A stretch of 64,000 nt of DNA from Zantedeschia hybrid cultivar. Lineage: Eukaryota; Streptophyta; Magnoliopsida; Alismatales; Araceae. Under the pieces are notes generated by a model, which was not told the DNA's origin, ran no database searches, and saw only the letters and a list, made by a program, of their open reading frames with translations. A program made the translations under genes and the position numbers. The stretch lies in contig JARZZO010000016.1 of NCBI GenBank assembly GCA_030544215.1, positions 39,702,001 through 39,766,000 on the forward strand. Direction: 5' to 3'. Numbering within the stretch: position 1 is the first letter of the stretch; every line of letters begins with the position of its first letter. Shown one piece after another: positions 32,993 through 44,504 of this stretch.

Positions 32993-35012
32993 CTATCCAA
33001 TGCCTACTAGCACAAATTTCAGTGCATGCATTTTGAAATTTGTTGGTTGGAGTGCACTCAGCATTGCATGTAGCTGATGAGTCAGAATGTTATCATTGAG
33101 ATTCCAAAGAAAAGAATTTTTCAACATGGTCAATGGGATATTAGTTCTACTTGATTTATAGGCCATGTCAACTACGTACCCTGCTTCTTGTCCTTGACTA
33201 AATTGAAGGACTTGATCCTCGATAAAAAGATCAAAAGTTCCCAGAATGATGGACCATTGATTCAATGTAGGGGATGATCCAATGTCGAAGATGGGGAAAT
33301 CAGCAAACATGTGGCTCCTATCCATCTGAATAAGAGTATCTTGGATCATGTCAAGTGGCTGCTTAATGAAATGATCAATTGACTGCAAAGCAACCGACGT
33401 ACACTTTAATTTGTGGATTCCAAATTTCTCAAAGATAGAGACTGAGAACAGGTTCGGTTTGGCCTCAAATTTCAATAAAATCCAGTAAAGATTGATGTTA
33501 TCGATATTGTAAGAATTGAGTTGGGCAACACAGTGAGTTTCTTTGAGAAAATGGCTGTTGATGTGGACTTGGCCCAATAATTCCATCACCTCCTTGAGTC
33601 GGGCCAGCTTTTGGAGGCTATTGGGCTTAGATTTTCTAACACTCGGGAAACAGATCATAGGTAGGTGAATAACTGGGCTCTCACTAGAATCCTTCTCGTT
33701 TCCTTCATCTCCCCCCAACTTACCCTCAATGGGCTCTTCTTGATGATTAGCTAAGTCTATGGCTTCAGTTTTCTCTTGATGCAATTCCTCAAGATTATCC
33801 ACTTTCTGATCCATTGGGAAGAAGAAATATTCAAGATCCGGACCATCATGTGAATTCCTCTGTGGGAAATAGAAAGTGTTCAAAGTCCAGCTCAATATCC
33901 AGCAAATCACTCATTTCTCCTTCTCCTTTTTCCTTCAAGCTCACCTCAAGAGAGATAGGTGTGATCGTGACTTCACTTTGCTGGTCAGTCTGAGGGTTTT
34001 CCATCTTCTCTCTATCCACCGGGTATATATCTTCTAGAATATCCACTTTCTCTATTGGGAAGAAAAAATATTCGAGGTCCGGACTAGCATGCATATTGAC
34101 TTCCACTGTGGGGAATATGAAGTGTTCAAAATCCGGATTAACCTCTAAAAGATCACTCACTTCCCCTTCTCCTTTTCTATCACTTAAGCTTTCCTCAGGA
34201 CAGACAGGTATGATCATGGATGCATCTTGTTGACCAGTCTCAGGATTTTTCATAGATTGGTTCATGCTAGCTTTTCCTAATGTCACCTGATGCGACTCCG
34301 TAAGATTCTCTCAGTTTTCAAGATCAGGCATGATGTGACCATTGCCGGATTGAACGATGTCAAGTTGAATTTGTGAGTTGATTTGTTGGTCAAAATCAAG
34401 TGAAAAAGATTGCAGATTTTCAATGGGCTTGCTAAGTACTTCTTCTAAATCCATCCTTAGATTAGTTTCAGTCAAACAGTCAACTAGGGCCTGCATTCTA
34501 CCAATGGTTTGTTGTTGGGCCAAGACTATTTGTTCAAGTTGCATGAATTGATCATCTTGAGAATGCGGATAACTGAGCTGATAATCAGACTGCGAAGAAT
34601 ATGTCGAATAATTTGATTGGAAGCAAGGTGGACAAGAGCTTGTGGACAATGGATAATCGAAGTGTCCATGATTGTGGGCCAAACCACCAGAGTAGACTTG
34701 AAATTGGGGCCAATCCGAGAAGTCTTGGATAGCCAGACTTGGAGCTTGGGCCTGGTGAGGTGGAAATTGAAGAGCAGGTGGGGTATCATAATGGTCCTGA
34801 TTGGCCCAAACGGGACATCTTTCTTGATAGGTATATGATTGTGTGGGATATGAGGACGGTTCTGGGCCCAAAGCTAGAAATTGATCAATTGTGTGGGCCA
34901 ACTTGTCTAGCTTAGTTAATCTGTGAGCCAAATCCATATTAGGTGGTGGAGGGAAAGATGTGATGGTATTAAGACATGGGCCAAGAAATTGGTTCATTTG
35001 AGTCCACTCCAT
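32993..35012 (-). pseudogene. Element F internal ORF relic, about 670 codons, no known domain
   Basis: The first open frame (35012-34311, 233 codons, ATG in GAGTGGACTC context) is rich in Gln, Pro, Tyr and Ser, with a heptad-like end (EQIVLAQQQTIGRMQALVD). It is in phase with the next frame (34286-33846), separated only by a TGA at 34311. The third part (33910-32993) is one frame off and contains LARLKEVMELLGQVHINSHF and DIGSSPTLNQWSIILGTFD. The middle holds two diverged copies of an acidic unit (PDLEYFFFP, DFEHFIFP). I recognise no gag, protease or polymerase motif. It might be a gag derivative or a captured gene. Confidence 0.6.
33797..34275 (-). repeat. Diverged tandem duplication of about 240 bp inside the element F ORF
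   Basis: Segments 33797-34035 and 34040-34275 align well. Both contain ATTGGGAAGAA.AAATATTC and GTCCGGA, then GGGAA.AT..AGTGTTCAAA, AAATCACTCA and CTTCTCCTTTT. The residue pattern PDLEYFFFP ... DFEHF.FPT is repeated. Confidence 0.75.
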
Positions 35013-35936
35013 GCTGAAAATCTTTTTATTTTATTTTTTTTATTTTTATTTTTTTATTAATGAAGCAAACAAGTTATCACACAATTATTCCTAAGACAAC
35101 TATGGTTAAACTAGCCTACATGATGTGTTTCTCACAAATTATTCTAGGTTTAATTCAAATCCACCCTCACAATTATCAATCGGCCAGGTAAGAGGTGGGG
35201 TGGTGGGAGGCTCCCCCTACTTTCGTAGGGACCTAATTAAAGAACCACCGACCCACTTAAGCGTTTGCCATTGACCTCTAGCCTTAGACACCGGTTTCCA
35301 AAAGTGATAGTGGGCTCAAGCTAGACCCAAATCTCATTGTGAACCCTAAATTGAATTTCTACTCACTTTTAATGGGCTTGGGTTAGTGAAAGAGTGCAAG
35401 GGATGGTTGTTTTTGGGCCAAGGAAGGGTAGTCAAATCCCCATCTTATTTTGTTAATGGACTTGCCCTTTAAGATGTTTTTATGTGAAGTGCACAACCAA
35501 TTCAAACAAGGGGTTCTATGCAATCATGGAAATGCATGAACATGGTATTTAAGGAAGGTAGAGATCTCACCTTGTCACCCGCAATCTTCAACAAAATGGA
35601 AATTTACAAGAAAGGAAACATTCTAAAAATGCAGTCCTACATGATGCATGACTTAACATGGAAGGTTTCTAATCTTGGAAATGGAGATTTTTAAATTTGG
35701 ATGTTCTTCTTTTTGTTCCTTTTTTAATTAATAGAAACCTATCTAAACTAAAAACTACAAAAAAGGAAACTAACTAGAATAAGGAAATTGAAACATAGAA
35801 AGTTGGAACACACTTACAATGATTTCGCTTTCTTTTTTTTTTTTTTTTCTTCAATTTACCTGCAAAAATAAGAAAAATAAAATTAGCTAAAGATTAATTA
35901 CACTAAATCCAAGATAATCAAAATTAAAAATCTAAC
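34990..35936. other. Element F 5' untranslated region, no gene
   Basis: About 900 bp of AT-rich sequence lie between the primer site and the ORF start (minus orientation), with long T runs (35030-35057, 35826-35846). No coding structure is visible. Confidence 0.6.
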
Positions 35937-35954
35937 TCCCCGGCAACGGCGCCA
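35937..35954 (-). promoter_or_regulatory. Primer binding site of element F (tRNA-Asp type)
   Basis: Minus-strand TGGCGCCGTTGCCGGGGA lies 5 bases inside the LTR end. This is the tRNA-Asp primer sequence common in Athila-type and related non-autonomous plant elements. Confidence 0.88.
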
Positions 35955-35959
35955 AAAAT

Positions 35960-38121
35960 TGATCGTTTCGAATTGTGCGTCGTTAAACACATGAAAACGT
36001 TCAATCTAAATTTATCCGGCTCACTCAAATCAGATTTTGAAAATTTAATAGTGGTGAGTCCGAGTCGATCCACAGGGAGTTACGATTTTAACTTTGAAAA
36101 TTTTGAACTTTAGTTAATCTACAAATAAGTGAGATTTTAAGTAAACTAATTACTTAATTAAACTAAAACTAAGTTAACTAATATCTCCTAAAAATATGAT
36201 TACTCAAATTGAACAAATCTTTTTGGTTTTTCTTTTCTTTTTCAGAAATTAAATGCAAACACAATTGAGAGAAATAATAAACACAACTAAAATTTGTGAC
36301 GAAGACATTGCAATTTAACTACGTGCAAAACAATAATTAATTAAAAATTATGAAACAAACTACAAAGTTTTAATTGTTTAATGAACTTAAACTAAATAAT
36401 CAAAATATTAAATGACAATTAACTTTTCCTAAACAATTAAATTAATTCTAAACTAATGGAAAAAGGGATAGAAATATGTGGGCTGCTGGCACAATGGACC
36501 AGACTGTTGGGAGATCTGGCGCAGTGGACCATCGGTTGGAAGCTCTGGTGCAGTGGACCATCGCTTGGAACCGCGTGGAGGGATGCTGGGCCTTGCCTGA
36601 GGAAGGAGGAATCCAGAGGTGCTGGGATGCTGCTGTGGTTGGCTTCACCACATGGAGGTGGTGCTGCTGCTGGTTCTCGTGGAGTGCTTGGAAGAAGCTG
36701 CTGCTGCCGGCAGGTTGCTGCTGGGTTGAAGAGCTGGAGGTGGTGTTCAGCTTCACCACATGGAGGATGCTGCACGTGGAACTGCTGGCTGAAGCTGGTG
36801 TGGACAGCTGGGAGGAGCTTGTTGCTGGCGGCTGGTTGCAGCAGGTCGTGGAAGAGGCAGCCGGGTGGAGAAGGTCAGCTGCTGGCTGGCGTGCAGAGGG
36901 TGGACGCTGGCTGCGTGCAGGGCTGCTGGCTTCACCGTGGAGCTTTGCATGCAGCGTGGTGGATAGGAGATGCACGCAGGTATGCTGGAAGAGCTCGGGT
37001 GATGCAGGTTTCGATAGCTGCTGCGTGGAGAAGCTGCTGGTGCACCGCCGCGTGGAGTTTGCTGGAGGAGCTGTTTGCATGCGCTGGAATCGTGGAGAAC
37101 TTGTGGATTGCGATGGAGGATCTACTATATGGTGCTGGTGTACCGGGTAGGAGGGGAGGTAGAGAGAGAGACAGCAAGGGGGAGGTTAAGAAGAGGAGGA
37201 GAAAACGGGGAGAGAAGAGTTGTGGAGCCGGCGGCTGGTGGAAGGAGACGGAGAGGAGAGAGGACCGTGGGACATAAGAGAAAAAACTGAGGGAGAGGAA
37301 GAGGGAAACCGAGAGAGAACAGAGACGGAGGAGGAGAGAAAACCGAAGGAGAAAGAGGAGGAGAGAGTGCTGGGAAGAGAGGAGGAGAGCAGGAAAGGAG
37401 AGGAAGAGAGAGCTTCGTGGAGAGAGTTGGAGAAGGAGAGGGCTGCGGGAAAATAAAAACGAGAGAGAACCGGGGTGGAGGTGGAAGAGAAAGAGGAGAG
37501 GAGAGATTTATAGAGAGGAGAAGGAGGAGAGGCTGCCGGGTTTGAGTTGGAAAAGGAGGAGGATATGTGGGAGACTTGGAGAAGGGACAGGATTTGGATC
37601 TGGAGAGGAAGAGGAAATTGGAAAAGAAATAGGATTCGACTTTCTAAAACGAGAAAGAGAGAGAAGATTTCTAAAATAAAGGAAGGGATGTGTTTAGGAA
37701 ATCGGAGAGACGGAGGGAAATAGTGGGTTTTAGGAAACTCCAACGAAGGAAGGAATCAAATTGTATTTTACCCCGGTTTTAGTTGAAATCCGCATACTGG
37801 ACCTCCTCCAAATTTTCGAAAACTCCACCAGCTGCACTGCATCATCGGCATGTCCTGTTCACACAAAATAAATATAATTTAGCGCATTATTATAAAAATA
37901 TCATCATATTTATTCATTTCGTCTCGGTTTTGTCGAAAAACCGCAAATGCGCTATACTCCTTTGATCACATGAAATGACGATATTTTTAAGTCAGAATTT
38001 GATGAAATTGGTACCGTTGGACTTGTTACACAATTATCTATCATTTCATGCTATTTTGCAGATAAAAACATGAGTATGATGCATATGATTGCCTTTAAAT
38101 GATCAATTTAACACTTTATCA
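35960..38121 (-). repeat. 5' LTR of element F
   Basis: This is a copy of 29641-31803 with an offset of 6319. The first roughly 1640 bp (plus coordinates) appear identical. About eight substitutions and one 1-nt indel all fall in the remaining outer 520 bp. The minus-strand TATA box is at 37506-37512. Confidence 0.95.
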
Positions 38122-38951
38122 ATCACCCTGTGCTGGTGGGGGCGTGAGCACAGCGCCGGTGTGGGCGTGGGCGGGGTGACGCCTAGTGAGAGAGGGTCAC
38201 CTGGTGAACCCCGGGGTCAGCTAGTACCGGTGTCGGAGTGGTACATTCGGAGAGTCACTCATGCTGAGGGAAGGGGTAGCCACCTGAGCCAGTTGGGCCG
38301 GAGTAGCGAGTGTGCTATCCGAGGGGCTACTGCTTGGTCTCAGCGGGTCGAGGTTTTTCCCACCGTTGTTTGTGCGGTTGGCGAGTTCTATCGAGACGAC
38401 AGTTGTGGATTCTCTAGTCGGCCGGTTTAGAATGTGCATGTTTATTATCTTTCGACTGCATGTATTCTCACGTAGAGAATTAGGAATTGTACCTACCACT
38501 GCACTTGTTACTTTACCGTTAGCTGTACTTTACACTTGTGGGTGTGTGCGTGGGCAGTGGGGATCGAAGGATCCCTACTGAGTCTTGTCTTGAGACTCAC
38601 CCCTGCGGTTTTCAGGTGAGGACTCCCAGCAGACTTAGAGCGGCGTGTGCAGCCGTGTGTTGAGCGCCTTCAACAGTTGTTCCGGGGTATGCCCCGATGT
38701 AGTTGTTATTTATTTCTGGCCTGTATGTTTAACTATTTCTTTCAGTTGGAATATGTAATTATTTGTTGTATCGAGTCGCATTGTAATAATTTTAATTCCT
38801 GCACTTTCATTTCAATTCAATGCGATGTGAATGTTTAGCTTAGTTAATTATTTGTTTCCCAGACTTACTAGATCCTGGTTTGGTTCCAAATTAATGATTC
38901 GGTACCCATTTAGTAATCGGATCCCCGATTATAGGGTGGCGGGTCGTTACA

Positions 38952-41652
38952 TGGTCTATCCAAGGTAGCGGAAAGCTATCAATCGGACAGGCTTTGTTGA
39001 GGTTGGTGAAGTCCACGCACATCCGCCACTTGCCATCTTTCTTGGGCACCATCACCACATTGGCAATACAGTCTGGGTGGTGTACCTCTCGAAGATGCCC
39101 GGCGTCCAGCCCTTTTTGTACTTCGGCCTGGATGGCCGTCCTCCTTTCCTGATTAAAGGTACGCCGCTTCTGCTTGACCGGGGGTAGATTTGGATCGACA
39201 TGCAGCTGATGCTCCGCTACCTCCGGGTCGACTCCGGGCATGTCAGCAGGACACCAGGCGAAGACGTCGAGGTTCTCTTTTAGGAACTCGGCAAGTCTTT
39301 CGGCCTCGATCTTCTCTAGGCCGGAGCCTATCATAAGAGTTCGGCCTTCTCCTCCCGGAACCGGGATGGAGATAAGCTCCTCTCCTGGGGATGCTTCGGC
39401 CGAAGCTTCGATTGACAGGGATTCGGCCGCAGCCTTCCCTTCAACCGAGATCATATAACACTGCCGAGCTGCTTCTTGATTCCCCTTAGCTTCACCGATT
39501 CCGTGACTGGTATGGAATTTCAGCTTCTGGTGGAAGGACGAGGGTACAACTCCGATTCCGCCTATTAACCTTCGGCCAAAGATGGCGTTGTAGGCTGAAT
39601 CGACTTTAACAACGGCAAAATCCGTTTCAACGGTAAGTTGCCGAGGAGCCGAACCTATAGTTACTGGGAGCCGGACGATGGCTTCTACTCGGCAGGGTGA
39701 ACTATTAAAACTGAATAGAGGCCCCCGGTGAGGCTTCATGTCAGCCTCATTTAGGCCCATCTTTACAAAACAATCGTAAAATAATACATTTGGGGTACTT
39801 CCATTATCGACAAAAATACGATGAACATCGTAGCTACTTATTATAGCATTTACAACGAGGGCGTCGTCGTGAGGAATCTGAATGTCAGTCAGATCCTCTT
39901 GGCCAAAGGTAATGTCTTCCTGACGAGACCGCTTCGGCTCGAGATCGATCGCCGCTACTGTTGTAGAGCCGAGCTGACGACGCCTCGATCCTTCTCCCGG
40001 TCCACCGGATATCATCATAATTGACCCAGCACTGGGTCGTTGGTGCGATGTTTCTACCGGGGCCGAGGTGGCCTTCGGCTGAGGAGCAGCATCTTTGCTC
40101 GGGAGTTGTCGCGGCCTGGCCGCTTCAGGGATGTCCCGATTTTGTTGCTGTTGAGGCTGCTCTCGTCGGTATTGTGGCAATCGGCCCTCTCTGATGAGGC
40201 GATCAATTTCCTCCCGAAGGTGCCGGCATTCGTCAGTCGAATGGCCGATCTCCCAATAGTATTCACAATATTTGCCGGGGTCCCTTCGACGAAGATATGT
40301 CTTGATGTGCTACGGCTGCCGGAGCATGCCTTTCACCTCCATAAGCATTCGGGAAGGGGGAGCAGGTAGCGGTAAGTATCGTGGCTGCAGATCCCGTCGC
40401 TTGTCTCGGTTCCATTCCTCCCTTCGATATCGTTTGCGAGAGGGTTCCTGATCTTCAGGTCGAGGACGAACCGCTGGAGGGGTAGGCGCCGATACCGCCT
40501 CGGTTGTGCTCTTGCCTCTGGACATCATCAGGGCTTTCCGATTGATGTATTTGTGGGCCCGAGCTACGAGGTCCTGGAAGGTGGAGGGATGGCGCTTCCC
40601 AATAGAGCTGAGAAGCCCTTCGTCCAGGCACCCACTGATTACGGCCGAGACCGCAATCGAACTGTCTAGGTTTGGGATTTGGGCAGCTTCGGCCCGGAAT
40701 TTGGTAAAATATTCTTGAAGGGTCTCGGTCGGTCCTTGCCGAATGGCTAACAGACTGGCCGAGGTTTTGCACTGCCGGGTGGCATCATAGAACTGGTCGA
40801 TGAACAATTGGCCCAACTGGACTAAAGAGTGGATAGAATTGGGGGCCAATGTCTCGAACCAGGTTAGGCTGTTTTCTCGAGAGTGAAGGGGTAGAGACGG
40901 CAGCGGACTGCCTCAGAGACCCCTCGGACAGAGAGGTAGGTGTTAAACCTCTGGAAGTGACAGACTGGATCTATCATTCCATCATAGAGAGGGCCTTTCG
41001 GCAGTTTTAAGTTGGGAGGTACCACGGTAGCCAGAAGGTCTGGCGAGAATGCAGTTTGCTCTAGAATGGTGCTGGCGAGAGGCGCTCCATACGGCCGAGA
41101 TACCATCTCCTGCATCTCTTTCCTCATTGCGGTCAGCCGCCGGTCTAGGTCCGGGGCGGTTGAAATAGTGACCGAACGCCCTTCGGCTCTGGTTGGATGA
41201 AACTCAGACGAAGCATAGCCTTGCTCCGTTATGATGTGGCCGACGCGAGGGACTCGGGCAGGCGGTGCAGAGGGCTCGCTGCGGGCCGTGGCGACCTCGT
41301 CAGGGAAAACCTGCGAGGGCGTTGGCTGAAACCTTGCATCTTGAGCTGGGCAGAATGGAGGAGGCGGTACTTGTTGGGGGAGCTGGCCCAGTAACCCCAT
41401 GCGCTGGGCAATGGCGGATACCATGTCTCACAGGGGCGCCAGAGAAGTAACAGTTGCGGCTAATGTTACCACTTGCTGCTGAAGTTCCTCCATCCGATTG
41501 TCTCCGGGAGCGAGGGACTCCGGTATGACAGGAAGAGCCGAGCCTTGTGGCGGAGCAGACGGGGCGCCTTCAGAGTGAAGCGGTTGCGCTGAAGATGCCC
41601 GCGTCTCTGCCTCGTCTTGTCCGGATCGTCGGGTTACTAGACGATGAGACAT
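38952..41652 (-). pseudogene. Element D gag, zinc knuckle, protease and N-terminal RT
   Basis: The likely start is ATG 41652 (MSHRLVTRRSGQDEAETRA). A coiled-coil-like MEELQQQVVTLAATVTSLAPL is followed by TGA at 41428 (CGA in B). The gag core (VCHFQRFNTYLSVRGV ... IHSLVQLGQLFIDQFYDATR) breaks in a frameshift near 40862 and resumes to TAG 40310. The same frame then stays open for about 450 codons: knuckle YCEYYWEIGHSTDEC, protease IFVDNGSTPNVLF, and RT VVMVPKKDGKWRMCVDFTNL up to WIDHV. There the TGGTC target site of solo LTR E interrupts it; RT resumes at 28127. Confidence 0.9.
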
Positions 41653-41669
41653 GACTTCTTGTTTGTTTC

Positions 41670-41685
41670 CCACAGACGGCGCCAC
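41670..41685 (-). promoter_or_regulatory. Primer binding site of element D
   Basis: Minus-strand TGGCGCCGTCTGTGGG lies two bases after the LTR end CTACATCA. It is the same type as in element B and is better preserved. Confidence 0.8.
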
Positions 41686-41686
41686 G

Positions 41687-42710
41687 TGATGTAGCCGAAG
41701 CTATCACGATCGAATTCCGAGGCTGGAATCCGAAGTTGGGACCCGAAGCGGGATCGAATCGATGAAGAGGCCCGATGGGGATCCGGAACGAGGCGCGGGC
41801 AGAAACGGGGCCGAGAATCCGAGGCCGAGGGGTGCCCGGGCGAGGGCTCGACAGGAGCGAAGCCGAGACTCCCTCGGATGAAACGGACCGGCCGGTGCAG
41901 GACGTGGCCGAGGCTCCTTCAGACGAGGCGGACCAGCCTGCGAAAGGCGTGGCCGAGGCTCCTTCGAGCGAGGCGAAGGCAAGCCAGCCGTCGAAAGGCA
42001 TCGAGACCGGAGGGAGAAGACCCGAGGTCGGCGGCCGAGACCGACTCGGAGAGGTCGGCGAACATTCAAACCGAAGCCCCTGCAGAAGGAGGGAAAGAAG
42101 AAGAAAAACCAGTCAGTAGGAGTCCCGGGCTTCGGCCCTAAGGCACCCCCTCCGACGGCTAAGTTAGTTTATGAAGATGATTTGATTCAGAAGAGAAGGA
42201 AGAAGTAGCTTCAATACTTTTTGGACTGTAGTCCTTGGGGTCTCGAAGACATACCTTTGGTAATAAATAGCCGTGTATTTATAGCGGAGGATAGAGGTTG
42301 CTTAACGGTGGCAGCCGATATAGGACTATGTTTTGGGTTTACTGGTAAACCGCCATAGTGCCTAACCCTCCCACCGGAGTGGGCCGGATACGGCTACTGG
42401 GCCGAAGGGGGTTGGGCCGCTGCTGGGCCAGATGCCGCTTGGTGGGCTGGAGCCTACTGGGCCGAGGGCTGCTGAGCCGCTAATGAGCCGAAGGCTATTG
42501 GGCCGCTGATGGGCCGAAGGTTGCTGGGCCGCTGATGGGCCGAAGGTTGCTGGGCCGCTGATGGGCCGAGGACCACTGGGCTACTTACTGGGCCGAGGGC
42601 TGCTGGGCCGCTAATGGGCCGAAGGCTGCGAGTGGGCTTTTACTGTTGCTGTTGGACTGATCTCAGTGTTTGGCTTGTTTTAATGGGCCAAATCGGATTT
42701 TGCCTCATCA
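41687..42710 (-). repeat. 5' LTR of element D (1024 bp)
   Basis: The LTR runs from TGATGAGGCAAAATCC (42710) to GGCTACATCA (41687) on minus. The TATAAATA box is at 42276-42283 (minus). GGGCC-type short repeats occupy 42390-42640, with one more repeat unit than in the 3' LTR, which explains part of the length difference. Confidence 0.94.
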
Positions 42711-44424
42711 CCTGCGTTCTTCACGGCTAACTGATGTTAACCTAGGGGCACGCTCGCTCTTTCACGTTCGCACTTTTAGGAGAGAATCCCCGCCACCCTC
42801 CCTTCTTCTTCTTTTTAGGGGAAGAAGGGGGAGCCTTCGTCTCTTGAGACTCCTCCCTCGCCATCTTAGCTGGTCGCAATGACTCGACCACTTCGATAGG
42901 CGCACCTAACATATCAGTATAAATGTCAGGCACTTCCACCTTGCCTGTTATAGCAAGAGGGGGAGGTTATCTATACCTCTCCCAAGCTTGAAATAAAAGC
43001 CCGTAGCGTCAATAGAGATTTCTCTCATATGCTGACCTACGTGGATTTAAACAAACCTGAGGTGGCTTCAGAAGGACTTCCAACGGGACATTCGGATCTA
43101 AGATTACACTAGCGTACCATTTTAGATACTCTAAGTGGTCTTTCATCCATTCCTCGAATAATGCCTTAAAGAGCTCATCATCCCACTAATCGAATATTTT
43201 CGATATCGTGAAGTCGCGAGGTGCGATTTTCTCTATGACAAAGGCCTGAACCTTCCCTCGGATGTTGGGGGGAAGAGGTTGACTTTGCCAATGCAGTCTG
43301 CGCGGTACGGAAGATTGGTCCGCTTCACTTTGCTCCACTTTTCGGTTCACTCCCGAGGCCTTCAACCCAGTTTGCCTCCTTTCTCTTACTTGATGGAATA
43401 GTTCAATGTCCAAGCTCCAGCTTTGCTTGCGTTCTTCACTAGCGCTCGCCGGATGTATCACTCATCCCGCTCCTAAGGTTAGGAGTCTTTTGTGTGTTAT
43501 AATCATTACGGGAATGAATCGCATATCTTGGTTGAGAATTGCTCGGGAATTCATTGATAGTGACTTTGCCAGGTTCTAGGGTACCTATTTTTTGTCGATC
43601 GAGCCGCTCTCCCTCATTCTACTCGTCCAGCCTTCTTCACGAACTTGTACAATCGATGCCACATAGATAGCCAACTCTATTATCGAAGAAATAGGGAAAC
43701 GGGCGACTATTTGGCACTAGATATCCGGGGGTGTGGAAAGAGCAGCTGTAAGAAGTGGAAAAACCATTAAAAAACAACGATTGTTCGTGAAGGTTTCCAC
43801 ATAAAGATCCGTTGGTTCTGGCAAACGGATCACAATTACAGGTACCTGGGCGCATACCGATGGAATGAATGAACTACGCATAGTTAACATAATATGGTCA
43901 TAGATCTTAGGTTGTAACTTGATCATGAGCAAATTTGTTGATGTTGCACCCACGAAGTATGGAAAGTGCCAAACGTTGGGAACTACCCGGGGAGGAGTTA
44001 GGAACAGGAACAAGTTGAAGCGAGAACCACTTAAATGGAGGAATCGATTGTATTTCGTCCTTTGTTCCCCATAGCAACTGGGGATCGAAAAGCACCAAAT
44101 TTGATGACTTATTAAGGGAAAGACGAAGTAAGATCATGCTATAGGCGACGTTGCCACATATGTCGGGGAGGCCTCTGTTAATTGTGTACAAGCAAAATAC
44201 GAGTCAAAAGGCAAGGTCAAAAAGGGTTTAGCTAATGGAGAAATTGACTCTTCTGGGAATCAGTAACGCGTAAACCATGTCAAACCAAGACCAATCAATA
44301 TCCGAACGGAACAGATTCGAACTTCTCCTAGAATAGTTTCCAGTGCGAAATGAAATTCTATGAGTAATTAAAAGGATAGATTATCGGTGGATTCGGGAAC
44401 ATGGAGGAAATGGAAAGGGAGAAG
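42711..44424. other. Backbone between elements D and H
   Basis: This is the continuation of 19975 after element D and its CCTGC duplication. It carries an unidentified minus-strand ORF relic (42742-43461). A second set of short frames (43637-44191) reads as membrane-like or random peptides that I cannot assign. It stops at the AGAAG target site of element H. Confidence 0.5.
42742..43461 (-). pseudogene. Unidentified protein relic, about 240 codons
   Basis: One minus-strand frame is open from 43461 to TAG 43186 and, in the same phase, from 43185 to about 43021 (WDDELFKALFEEWMKDHLEY, then WYASVILDPNVPLEVLLKPP). Small indels near 43010 and 42955 move the frame before it returns to the original phase at about 42939 (EVPDIYTDMLGAPIEVVESL), and a Lys-rich tail ends at 42742. 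The continuous, non-repetitive amino-acid pattern across the breaks suggests a once-real protein. I do not recognise the family. Confidence 0.5.
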
Positions 44425-44504
44425 TGTAAAGATCGGGACTTTCGGATCCGGTTTTCGGAGTCGGACCCTGTAGATCTGACCTTAGTGGGGGGCTGAGGTT
44501 CTGT

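Larger units (their letters stand above)
29641..38121 (-). mobile_element. Element F: LARD-like non-autonomous LTR retrotransposon, TSD ATCAC
   Basis: Two LTRs of about 2162 bp (29641-31803 and 35960-38121) flank 4156 bp without protease, RT or integrase. Perfect duplications ATCAC occur at 29636-29640 and 38122-38126, and the flanks join to restore the family-A LTR. On the minus strand the 5' LTR is followed by a tRNA-Asp-type primer site, and the 3' LTR is preceded by a polypurine tract. The LTRs differ at only about nine sites. The interior carries a decayed long ORF without known domains. Mobilisation must rely on an autonomous partner elsewhere. Confidence 0.94.
28128..38951 (+). mobile_element. 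Solo LTR E of family A, TSD TGGTC, split by element F
   Basis: The LTR starts TGTAAGGATTGAG at 28128 and ends CGGGTCGTTACA at 38951. It is flanked by TGGTC at 28123-28127 and 38952-38956, inside the RT of element D. The LTR parts are 28128-29640 and 38127-38951, about 2.34 kb together, close to the family length of 2.36-2.54 kb. There is no internal family-A sequence, so it is a solo LTR, later invaded by F. Orientation is opposite to D. Confidence 0.94.
19976..42710 (-). mobile_element. Element D: Tat-lineage-like Ty3/gypsy element with antisense ORF, TSD CCTGC
   Basis: LTRs lie at 19976-20973 (3') and 41687-42710 (5'). Perfect 5-bp duplications CCTGC are at 19971-19975 and 42711-42715. On the minus strand the order is gag, protease, RT, RNase H, a second RNase H and integrase. 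A 69-bp minisatellite, a plus-strand antisense ORF and a polypurine tract follow. The dual RNase H and antisense ORF are Tat-lineage hallmarks. Solo LTR E, carrying F, interrupts RT. Without E, D is about 11.9 kb. Several nonsense mutations and frameshifts make this copy non-autonomous. Confidence 0.93.

Noticed and set aside
36437..37290. Long frames on both strands of the element F LTRs (273, 224 and 210 codons)
   Set aside because: The frames overlap each other on both strands, are dominated by CTG/CAG and GA low-complexity sequence, and lack any domain.
43637..44191. Minus-strand frames at 43637-44191 as a mitochondrial gene
   Set aside because: I compared them from memory with the usual plant mitochondrial proteins and found no convincing match, so they are left unassigned.
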